A stretch of DNA of 64,000 nucleotides. Origin: Malaciobacter pacificus. Its GTDB lineage: Bacteria; Campylobacterota; Campylobacteria; Campylobacterales; Arcobacteraceae. Shown here piece after piece: positions 43,240-50,533 of the stretch (within the stretch, counting starts at the first letter, position 1; the number at the start of each line of letters is the position of its first letter). The notes under the pieces are model-generated. The model saw only the letters and a program-made list of their open reading frames with translations, had not been told where the DNA came from and did no database searches. The position numbers were made by a program, and so were the translations under genes. The stretch covers positions 1,302,001-1,366,000 of the forward strand of contig NZ_CP035928.1 in NCBI RefSeq assembly GCF_004214795.1. The letters are read 5' to 3'.

Positions 43240-43936
43240 TGATAAAACAATAATTGAATTTAAAAATATTGTTAAAACTTATGGTAAAGGTGAAGCAAAA
43301 ACTTATGCTTTAAATGGTGTGAATCTATCCATAAAACAAGGTGAGTTTGTAGCTATTATGGGTGCAAGTGGTAGTGGTAAATCTACTTCTATGAATATGA
43401 TAGGTTGTTTAGATAGTCCTACTAGTGGAGAGTATTTATTTAATGATATTCATGTGGAAAACTTAAATAGAAATCAAATGGCATTGATTAGAAGAAATTA
43501 TATTGGTTTTGTATTTCAAAGTTTTAACCTGTTAGGACGTACAAGTGCTTTAGAAAATGTAGAGTTACCACTGGTTTATAGAAAAATCCCAGCTAAACAA
43601 AGAAGAGTTTTAGCTTATGAAGCATTAAAAAAAGTGGGATTAGAAAGTGTTGTAAATAATGCACCTTCTCAATTATCAGGAGGGCAGCAACAACGTGTTG
43701 CAATTGCAAGAGCAATTGTGACAAACCCTTTGATTTTACTTGCAGATGAACCAACTGGAAATCTTGATAGTATAAAAAGTGTTGAAATTATGAATTTATT
43801 AAAAAAATTAAATGAAGAATCTGGTATTACAATTATCATGGTAACGCACGAAGAAGAGATGGCTTCTTATGCAAGTAGAACAATCTATTTTAGAGATGGT
43901 CATATAGATGATAGTTTAAAAAAAGGATATAAGTAA
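43232..43936 (+). CDS. MacB-like ABC transporter ATP-binding protein
   Basis: 234 residues. Walker A IMGASGSGKST, signature LSGGQQQRVAIARA and Walker B LILLADEPTG are intact. It energises the permease encoded next and overlaps both neighbours by a few bases. The family includes lipoprotein release (LolD) and drug or peptide export (MacB) ATPases; the adaptor and TolC genes here point to export. Confidence 0.93.
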   Translation: MSSDKTIIEFKNIVKTYGKGEAKTYALNGVNLSIKQGEFVAIMGASGSGKSTSMNMIGCLDSPTSGEYLFNDIHVENLNRNQMALIRRNYIGFVFQSFNLLGRTSALENVELPLVYRKIPAKQRRVLAYEALKKVGLESVVNNAPSQLSGGQQQRVAIARAIVTNPLILLADEPTGNLDSIKSVEIMNLLKKLNEESGITIIMVTHEEEMASYASRTIYFRDGHIDDSLKKGYK

Positions 43937-45147
43937 TGCTTAGTAATGCTTTTTTAATAGCTATAAAAGAGATAAGAAGAAACATTTTAAGGTCAATCCT
44001 AACAATTCTTGGAATTGTAATTGGAGTTGCTTCTGTTATTGGAATGGTAATGATTGGAGATGGAACAACTGCAAATGTAACAGAGGGTATTAAAAAGCTT
44101 GGAACAAATATGTTAACTCTTCGTGTTGGGCAAGAAAGAAGAGGACCACCTAGAAGTGATAACACTGCTAGATATTTTGATGAAGCTGATATGGAGGCTT
44201 TAAAATATGAGATACAAAATGTATCAGGAGTTTCTGCTGAAGATGATACAAATATTAATGTAATTTATGGAAATAAAAGTTATGCAAGTGAAGTTGTTGG
44301 AGCAAATAATGATTTTTTTCAAGTTAAAAATTGGGAGTTAGATAAGGGACGATTATTTGAAGAATCTGAGTTAAATGCAGGAAAATCAGTTTGTATTTTA
44401 GGAACTACTGTAATAAAACAGATTTTTGAAGGAGCTAATCCTATTGGTGAAAAAATAAGACTAAAAAGTTTCTCTTGTACTGTTATTGGTACTTTAAAAT
44501 CAAAAGGAGCAGCAGCTTTTGGTAGAGACCAAGATGATATTATTGTTGCACCACTTGGAATGTATCAAAGAAAAGTAAAAGGAAATAAAAATATTAGAAC
44601 AATTATTTTATCTATAAATAATAGTAAAAATATTGAAAAAGCAAAAAAAGATATAACAGCATTAATGAGAGAAAGAAGAAATATAGGAATAGATGAAGAT
44701 GATAACTTCCATATTAGAGATATGCAAGATTTACTTTCAACTATGACTTCAACTACTGAGACTTTAACATACCTTTTAGGTTCTATTGCAGCTATTTCAC
44801 TTTTAGTTGGTGGAATTGGAATTATGAATATTATGCTAGTTTCAGTGACAGAAAGGACAAGAGAGATTGGTACAAGACTTGCAATTGGAGCAATGGAGAA
44901 TGAAGTGTTATTGCAATTTTTAGTTGAAGCAGTTGTTTTATCAACTCTAGGAGGATTAATTGGAATTGCTTTAGGTTTAGGTATTGGTTTTGGGGCAGTT
45001 TCTATGATGCAATTACCCTTTATTATAAATCATGAGATTATAATAATTGCCTTTGTATTTTCAACTTTAATTGGGGTTGTTTTTGGATATTTTCCTGCAA
45101 GAAAAGCTGCAAGACTAAATCCAATAGATGCTTTAAGATATGAATAA
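43936..45147 (+). CDS. MacB-like ABC transporter permease
   Basis: 403 residues. An N-terminal membrane helix, a large periplasmic MacB_PCD domain (about 45-240) and three C-terminal helices of the FtsX type (LLGSIAAISLLVGGIGIMNIMLVSVTERTREIG...RKAARLNPIDALRYE). Together with the ATPase, adaptor and TolC protein it forms a tripartite exporter. Substrates of such systems include macrolides, peptides and siderophores; none is indicated here. Confidence 0.92.
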   Translation: MLSNAFLIAIKEIRRNILRSILTILGIVIGVASVIGMVMIGDGTTANVTEGIKKLGTNMLTLRVGQERRGPPRSDNTARYFDEADMEALKYEIQNVSGVSAEDDTNINVIYGNKSYASEVVGANNDFFQVKNWELDKGRLFEESELNAGKSVCILGTTVIKQIFEGANPIGEKIRLKSFSCTVIGTLKSKGAAAFGRDQDDIIVAPLGMYQRKVKGNKNIRTIILSINNSKNIEKAKKDITALMRERRNIGIDEDDNFHIRDMQDLLSTMTSTTETLTYLLGSIAAISLLVGGIGIMNIMLVSVTERTREIGTRLAIGAMENEVLLQFLVEAVVLSTLGGLIGIALGLGIGFGAVSMMQLPFIINHEIIIIAFVFSTLIGVVFGYFPARKAARLNPIDALRYE

Positions 45148-45168
45148 TAGAACTAATATAGTTCTATT
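45146..45168. terminator. Bidirectional terminator
   Basis: AATAGAAC and GTTCTATT form an 8-bp stem with a 7-base loop between the convergent permease and ankyrin genes. Confidence 0.7.
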
Positions 45169-45637
45169 ATTTAGATAAATTTGAGAATTTATCCATTAAA
45201 TATTTGATTTTTAAATCAAAGGCAAGCGAAAAAGCACTATTACCTAAAAAATCTTCATGATATATATTCGCACCATTATCAACTAAATAATTTATACTAT
45301 TAAGTTTATTATATAAAACAGCATAAATTAATGCTGTTGAGTGAATATCATCTGTTTGATTAATATCTAAGCCACAATTTCTCAAACATTTAATTATCTT
45401 CACATTGTCTTTATAAACAGCATAATTAATAGCAGTTAAGTTTGTAGTTACATTTTGATTTATCCCTAATTTAATAAGCTTTTCTATTGCTTGTATATTA
45501 GAAGAATGAATTGCCCAAAAAAGAGCATTTCTTCCTTTGTTATCTCTATAATTAATATTTAATTGTTGTTCTTCAATTAGTTCTATTACAGTATTCCATT
45601 TTTGGTTATTTATTAATGAAAAAAATAGTTTTTTCAT
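45167..45637 (-). CDS. Ankyrin-repeat protein
   Basis: 156 residues from the ATG at 45637; an in-frame ATG at 45703 would add 22 residues, and neither has a clear ribosome site. Ankyrin repeats are visible as NYRDNKGRNALFWAIHSSN, NQNVTTNLTAINYAVYKDN and NQTDDIHSTALIYAVLYNK. Ankyrin proteins act by protein-protein contact; the partner is unknown. Confidence 0.75.
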   Translation of the reverse strand: MKKLFFSLINNQKWNTVIELIEEQQLNINYRDNKGRNALFWAIHSSNIQAIEKLIKLGINQNVTTNLTAINYAVYKDNVKIIKCLRNCGLDINQTDDIHSTALIYAVLYNKLNSINYLVDNGANIYHEDFLGNSAFSLAFDLKIKYLMDKFSNLSK

Positions 45638-45740
45638 AATATCATTTTGAATGAAGTGATTATTTGATATTTTCCACCTTTTAATATTAATAATTATTAT
45701 CATAAATAAAATAAGCTTATAAATAGTTTAAAATAGATAT

Positions 45741-45755
45741 TAATAACCATTATTA
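45741..45755. promoter_or_regulatory. Fur-box-like palindrome
   Basis: TAATAACCATTATTA upstream of the PepSY gene is a 6-3-6 AT-rich palindrome like the other Fur-type sites in this cluster. Confidence 0.4.
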
Positions 45756-45822
45756 TAATTGTTAATAAATGGTTAAAATTAATAAGATAAAATTCTCAAA
45801 AAATAAAAGGAGCATATATTTA

Positions 45823-46953
45823 ATGCATAAGAAAATATGGTTTAAGATTCACTGGTTCTTAGGAATAACAGCTGGTATAATACTACTTATTGTAGGAACA
45901 ACTGGAGCTATTTTATCATTTGAGAAAGAGATATTAAAAACTATAAATAGTGATAGTTATGTTGTTCAAGTAACGGGTGAAAACAGACTTTCAAATGAAG
46001 AATTATTAGAAAAATTTCAAACAAAAATGCCAGGAAATAAAATACAAGGTATTACTTTTTTTAATGATGAAAGTGCAAGTGTTATTATAAATGTACAAGG
46101 TGCTGGAAATGGAAGAGCAGCTAGAAAGGGAATTGATTATTTTGTTAATCCTTATAATGGAGAGATTTTACCAGGAATTGTAGGAAAAGATTTTTTTGGT
46201 TTTGTTCTTAGATTACATAGATGGCTTGCTTTACCTGGTGATGCTAGAGAAATTGGTAAGCAAACAGTTGCGATTTCTACTATTTCACTTATTATTTTAA
46301 TTATAAGTGCAATAATAATCTATTGGGGAAGAATAAAACATGCATTCTTTAAAAGTTTTACTTTTAAATTTAAGCATAAAGGAAGAGCTTTTTTATCAAC
46401 TATGCACAGTGCTATTGGTATGTGGGTTATTCCATTATACTTATTAGCTTCATTGACAGGTTTATATTGGTCATATGATTGGTATAGAGATGGTTTATAT
46501 GCAATATCTGGAGTTGAAAAAAAAGAAAGAAAAAAAGTACCTATGCAAAAAGTTAGTGGCCAAGCTCAATTAGGTTTTGATTCACATGCTAAAGCTATAA
46601 CTATTTTTAAAGACTATGTTAAAGATGATTATTCAAGTGCATCATTTAGATTTCCTAACGGAGGCTCTTTTTACTCTTTTAGATATTTTGATAAAGAACC
46701 AGCTCACTACAGAGCATCAAACTTATTAGAGTTAGATATAAATACACAAAAAATTATAAAAGTAGAAAAATATGAGGATAAGCCATTAAATGAGAAATTA
46801 ATGGGAAGTATATTGCCTTTACATACAGGTGAATACTTTGGTGTTATTGGTCAAACAGCTATGTTTATAGCAGCAGCTTTAATGTCACTATTTACAATAA
46901 CAGGTTTTATGTTATATTTTAATAGAAAAAATAAGAAAAAGAAAAGAGTTTAG
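45823..46953 (+). CDS. PepSY-domain membrane protein
   Basis: 376 residues from the ATG at 45823 (AAAAGGAG upstream); an ATG at 45769 would add 18 residues. It has the PepSY_TM layout: an N-terminal helix (IHWFLGITAGIILLIVGTTGAILSF), PepSY segments, histidines in the membrane helices (RLHRWLALPG; STMHSAIGMW; LPLHTGEYFG) and a C-terminal helix. Such proteins are often inner membrane siderophore- or heme-iron reductases. It lies opposite fur and near the TonB receptor, which supports a role in iron uptake. Confidence 0.87.
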   Translation: MHKKIWFKIHWFLGITAGIILLIVGTTGAILSFEKEILKTINSDSYVVQVTGENRLSNEELLEKFQTKMPGNKIQGITFFNDESASVIINVQGAGNGRAARKGIDYFVNPYNGEILPGIVGKDFFGFVLRLHRWLALPGDAREIGKQTVAISTISLIILIISAIIIYWGRIKHAFFKSFTFKFKHKGRAFLSTMHSAIGMWVIPLYLLASLTGLYWSYDWYRDGLYAISGVEKKERKKVPMQKVSGQAQLGFDSHAKAITIFKDYVKDDYSSASFRFPNGGSFYSFRYFDKEPAHYRASNLLELDINTQKIIKVEKYEDKPLNEKLMGSILPLHTGEYFGVIGQTAMFIAAALMSLFTITGFMLYFNRKNKKKKRV

Positions 46954-46964
46954 GCTCTTTTCTT
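46939..46964. terminator. Bidirectional terminator
   Basis: AAGAAAAGAG and CTCTTTTCTT make a 10-bp stem between the convergent PepSY and fur genes. Confidence 0.75.
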
Positions 46965-46965
46965 A

Positions 46966-47418
46966 TTATTGACACTCTTCACAAATACCATATATAATCA
47001 TAGTATGGTCTTTTAATAAAAAACCATTTTCCTTAGCAATTCTAACTTGTGAATCTTCAATAAAATCATCATTGAATTCTATGATTTTATGACAGTTTGT
47101 ACAAATCATGTGGTCATGATGAGTTGATAAATTTAGTTCATATTTTTTTGCACCATCTCCAATATCAAGTGATGTAATAATATTTATGTCCTCAAAGAAC
47201 TTTAATGCTCTATAAACAGTTGCAATACCTATATCAATATTGTAATCATTTTTCACCTTTGCTGTAATTTCTTCAGCATTTAAGTGTTCATCTTCAAAAT
47301 ATAACGCTTTTAAAATATAATCTTTTTGCAAAGAGTTTTTAAGTTTTAGATTTGAAATATGTTTTTTGAAGTTTTTTAAAAATCTATCAAAATCCATTTT
47401 ATTATCAACTGCACTCAT
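46966..47418 (-). CDS. fur: Fur-family transcriptional regulator
   Basis: 150 residues. The winged helix (LNAEEITAKVKNDYNIDIGIATVYRALKFFED) and the dimer/metal domain (STHHDHMICTNCHKIIEFND, GICEECQ) with both CxxC motifs show a Fur-type metalloregulator. It overlaps the upstream 38-aa gene by one base. The surrounding palindromes suggest autoregulation and control of iron genes. Confidence 0.9.
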   Translation of the reverse strand: MSAVDNKMDFDRFLKNFKKHISNLKLKNSLQKDYILKALYFEDEHLNAEEITAKVKNDYNIDIGIATVYRALKFFEDINIITSLDIGDGAKKYELNLSTHHDHMICTNCHKIIEFNDDFIEDSQVRIAKENGFLLKDHTMIIYGICEECQ

Positions 47419-47534
47419 TAATTATAACCTTGAAAAAATACTAGCAGTACTCCTACAAAAAGTGTTGATGAGTAGATTTTCCATAAGTTGTTATGTATTT
47501 TCATATTTTTTTCGATTAGACTAAGCTTTTTCAT
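47418..47534 (-). CDS. 38-residue membrane peptide upstream of fur
   Basis: A small gene with ATG at 47534 after TAGGAT and a stop that shares a base with the fur start (TAATG). The product MKKLSLIEKNMKIHNN is followed by one membrane helix (SSTLFVGVLLVFFQG). It is translated together with fur. No family is recognised; it may be a membrane partner of the iron system. Confidence 0.65.
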   Translation of the reverse strand: MKKLSLIEKNMKIHNNLWKIYSSTLFVGVLLVFFQGYN

Positions 47535-47547
47535 TTTTTATCCTAAA

Positions 47548-47564
47548 TTAATAATCATTATTAA
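47548..47564. promoter_or_regulatory. Fur box, perfect palindrome
   Basis: TTAATAATCATTATTAA is a perfect 17-base palindrome just upstream of the small membrane gene and fur. Probable Fur autoregulation site. Confidence 0.6.
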
Positions 47565-47590
47565 TATATTATCAGTTTAGCACTTAAAAT

Positions 47591-47618
47591 AATATTAATG
47601 ATAGTCGTTATCAATATT
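47591..47618. promoter_or_regulatory. Fur-box-like site before hemP
   Basis: AATGATAGTCGTTATCAATATT contains TGATA/TATCA arms and lies about 75 bases before the hemP gene, on its promoter side. Confidence 0.5.
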
Positions 47619-47690
47619 AATGTTTATTTAAGTATTAACTTATTAATATTCCATTTACATTTTGTTAACAATTCATAAAGTAGGAAAACT

Positions 47691-47822
47691 ATGAAAGAAA
47701 AAAAAGAAAAAATTGACACAAAAGAGATATTTAGTGAATCAAATATAATAACTATTATTCACCAAGGACAAGAGTATCAATTAAGAATAACAAAATCAGA
47801 TAAGTTAATTTTAACTAAATAA
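47691..47822 (+). CDS. hemP: HemP-family protein
   Basis: 43 residues starting MKEKKEKIDTKEIF after TAGGA. The second half (IITIIHQGQEYQLRITKSDKLILTK) is the HemP signature. HemP proteins are tiny activators of heme/iron uptake genes and usually precede a TonB receptor, exactly as here. Preceded by Fur-type sites, so induced by iron shortage. Confidence 0.85.
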   Translation: MKEKKEKIDTKEIFSESNIITIIHQGQEYQLRITKSDKLILTK

Positions 47823-47834
47823 AAGAATATTAAT

Positions 47835-47872
47835 TAGCCAGCAAATATTATCTCCTAAAAGTAGCCAGCAAA
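47835..47872 (+). repeat. Short direct repeat in leader of the receptor gene
   Basis: TAGCCAGCAAA occurs at 47835-47845 and 47862-47872, 27 bases apart, between hemP and the receptor gene. Meaning unknown. Confidence 0.4.
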
Positions 47873-47903
47873 AAATATAAAAACAATTTACTAAGGATAA
47901 AAA

Positions 47904-50099
47904 TTGAAATTAAAAATTGCAAGTAGTGTGGCTATATTATTAACTAGTCAAAGTTTATTAGCAAATGAAACATTACTAGATGATGTAACAGTAACAACAG
48001 CTTCAGGTTATGAACAAAAATTAGCAGATGCACCTGCTAGTATTTCAGTGATTTCTAAAGAAGAGTTATCGAAAAAACCTTTTACTAATTTATTAGATGC
48101 CCTAAAAGATATTGAAGGTATTGATATTGGTGAAACAAGAGATAAATCAGGTCAGGGAAGTATTAGTATTAGAGGTATGGGTGGTGACTATACTTTAATT
48201 ATGATTGATGGTAAAAAACAAAATAATAATGGTGATATATATCCAAATAACTTTGGAGGATTTCAAAACGCTAATTTACCACCACTTGAAATGATAGAAA
48301 GAATAGAAGTTGTTAGAGGACCTATGTCTACACTTTATGGTGCTGATGCTATGGGTGGTGTTGTAAATATCATAACTAAAAAAATCACTAGTGAATGGAC
48401 TGGATCTATAACACATGGTAAAACTTTTCAAAGTGATAGCCAATTTGGAAATGATACAACTACAGATTTTGCTTTAATGGGGCCATTAGTAAAAGATAAA
48501 CTAGGATTAAGTTTAAGAGGTAGTTATTATGATAAAGAGGCTTCAACTCCTATTACATCAAATGGTTCAACATTTGGAGGTGCAGGAAAAACTGTAGATA
48601 ATCAAAATTGGAATTTTGGTACAAGTTTAACATTTACACCAAATGAAAACCATACAATAAAAGCAGATTATGATATTTCAAAACAAAAATATGATAACAC
48701 TGGAAGTTTTGTAGGAACAGTTGATAGTTATGAAAACTTATGGTATGAAAGAAGAGGAGCATATTCTCCAAGAGTTGGTTATGCACCTGTACAAAGAATG
48801 GAAAGGGAACAATACTCAATTTCGCATGAAGCACAATGGGAAGTTGGAAAAAGTACTATTTCAGCACATTACATTAAAACAGGTAATTTAGGAAGAAGTC
48901 TACCTTTAAATGCTACACAAAGAGTATTTATGAATAGTTTATATTCTAACTATACAGATTTAGAAGATTTTAGAGCAAATGGAACAGCAGCAGAAATTGC
49001 TGAGTTTGAAGCACTTTTACCAAGACCAACAAGAACTTTAGAATCAAGTACTATGACTTATGATGCAAAATATGAACTGCCATTAGAAGAACATTTTTTA
49101 ATCATTGGAGCACAATATGTTGATGCTGAGTTAGAAGATGGAGTATTTGGTATGACAGATGCTGCTCAAACAAAATCAGGTGTAGTAGAAGATTATAAAC
49201 AGTGGGCTTTATTTGCAGAAGATACGTGGGCTATTACTGATAATTTATCATTTACAACAGGTCTTAGATATGATAATCATGAGTCTTTTGGAAGTAATTT
49301 AAGCCCAAGAGGATATGCAATTTATAATTTAAATGACAATTGGACATTTAAAGGTGGTGTTGCAACAGGATATAAAACTCCAAAAACTACAGATTTATTT
49401 GATGGTATTACTGGTTTTGGAGGACAAGGAACTTCTCCTTGGGTTGGTAATCCTAACTTAAACCCTGAAAAAAGTGTAAGTAGTGAAATTGCAGCTTATT
49501 ATACTCATGAAGCTGGACATAATTTTAATATTACAATATTTAATAATGATTTTGAAGATAAAATTGAAAATGTTACTTTAACTCAAAATCAATTACCTTC
49601 TGAGTGGGATGGAATAGCAACAAGTGCTAGACAAAAACAAAATGTTGGTGAAGCCCAAATTAAAGGTATTGAATTAGCAGGTAAATATAAAATCACTAAA
49701 GATGTAACTTTTAAAGCAAACTACACATACACAGATTCACAAAGGGAAGATACAGGTAATCCATTATCTTCAACTGCAAAACATTTATATAATCTTACTT
49801 TAGATTGGCAAATAAATAAAAAATGGAATACATATATTAATATGAATGCAGAAAAAGATAGATGGAGAGGAGTTGAAGGTTTAGATTATTATGAAGATTA
49901 TCAAGTGTTTAATTTAGGGTCTTCATATAAAGTATCAAATGATGTTACTTTAAATGGAAGAGTAAATAACTTGTTTGATAAAGATTTTAGTGGAACAACT
50001 GATTATACTGATGAAAACGGTGATGCAGCAACAGCTTATAGTTATAATTTAGCTCAAAAAAGAAGAGAGTTTTGGGTAAGCATGAATGTTAAATTCTAA
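47904..50099 (+). CDS. TonB-dependent outer membrane receptor
   Basis: 731 residues from a TTG start with AAGGAT upstream. Signal peptide (LKLKIASSVAILLTSQSLLA), a TonB-box-like stretch (LLDDVTVTTASG), a plug domain (RGMGGDYTLIMIDGKKQNNNG; VRGPMSTLYGADAMGGVVNIITKK) and a 22-strand barrel that ends in F. It imports ferric siderophore or heme. It follows hemP under Fur-type sites and is powered by the TonB system at 39020-40663. It ends before a strong terminator. Confidence 0.92.
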   Translation: MKLKIASSVAILLTSQSLLANETLLDDVTVTTASGYEQKLADAPASISVISKEELSKKPFTNLLDALKDIEGIDIGETRDKSGQGSISIRGMGGDYTLIMIDGKKQNNNGDIYPNNFGGFQNANLPPLEMIERIEVVRGPMSTLYGADAMGGVVNIITKKITSEWTGSITHGKTFQSDSQFGNDTTTDFALMGPLVKDKLGLSLRGSYYDKEASTPITSNGSTFGGAGKTVDNQNWNFGTSLTFTPNENHTIKADYDISKQKYDNTGSFVGTVDSYENLWYERRGAYSPRVGYAPVQRMEREQYSISHEAQWEVGKSTISAHYIKTGNLGRSLPLNATQRVFMNSLYSNYTDLEDFRANGTAAEIAEFEALLPRPTRTLESSTMTYDAKYELPLEEHFLIIGAQYVDAELEDGVFGMTDAAQTKSGVVEDYKQWALFAEDTWAITDNLSFTTGLRYDNHESFGSNLSPRGYAIYNLNDNWTFKGGVATGYKTPKTTDLFDGITGFGGQGTSPWVGNPNLNPEKSVSSEIAAYYTHEAGHNFNITIFNNDFEDKIENVTLTQNQLPSEWDGIATSARQKQNVGEAQIKGIELAGKYKITKDVTFKANYTYTDSQREDTGNPLSSTAKHLYNLTLDWQINKKWNTYINMNAEKDRWRGVEGLDYYEDYQVFNLGSSYKVSNDVTLNGRVNNLFDKDFSGTTDYTDENGDAATAYSYNLAQKRREFWVSMNVKF

Positions 50100-50110
50100 T
50101 TAAATTTAAA

Positions 50111-50153
50111 ATAGTGATTGAATAAAGCTTTTTTATAGCTTTATCGTCACTAT
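50111..50153. terminator. Two-part hairpin terminator
   Basis: ATAGTGA/TCACTAT and, inside, ATAAAGCT/AGCTTTAT with a T-rich loop form a long stem directly after the receptor gene. Confidence 0.8.
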
Positions 50154-50164
50154 AAAACTCAACA

Positions 50165-50361
50165 TAATTTATAAAAAACCATTAAATAAAATTGCACCTA
50201 ATGATATTAGAAAATTACTAGGTGAAAATATTGTTGATACTGTTTTAGGTCATATTCCAAGTGGTATTGCTTCAAGATATGCAACAATTAAAAATACAAC
50301 TGTGGGTCCAATTGTTGATTCAGCTTTAAATGGATTGTTGGATGAAAATAAAGTTGAATAA
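50165..50361 (+). pseudogene. Integrase C-terminal remnant
   Basis: A frame without start reads KPLNKIAPNDIRKLLGENIV and then LGHIPSGIASRYATIKNTTV to a stop. This matches the end of the tyrosine recombinase at 53849-55141 (AILGHKQNKTITSRYGKI...VIDDMLDEIF), including the LGH box and the region near the catalytic tyrosine. The rest of the gene is missing. It marks DNA that once belonged to a mobile element. Confidence 0.65.
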
Positions 50362-50533
50362 TTAATGATGTTCTTGAAAAATTGATTGTTGATAAAATAC
50401 GAATATCGTATATGATGAATCAAAATTTTCATTTGAAGATGTAAAAAAAGCCTTTTCTAAAAATGATTACCATGATGCAACTATAAAAGAACAAACAATA
50501 TATGCAAAATTTTTTAAATGCAAAGAAAAGTCC
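50362..50533 (+). pseudogene. Degraded coding remnant
   Basis: Short, shifted frames read IVYDESKFSFEDVKKAFSKN and DYHDATIKEQTIYAKFF, then lose frame. The sequence has coding character but no intact gene. It continues the mobile-element debris after the integrase remnant. Confidence 0.4.
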
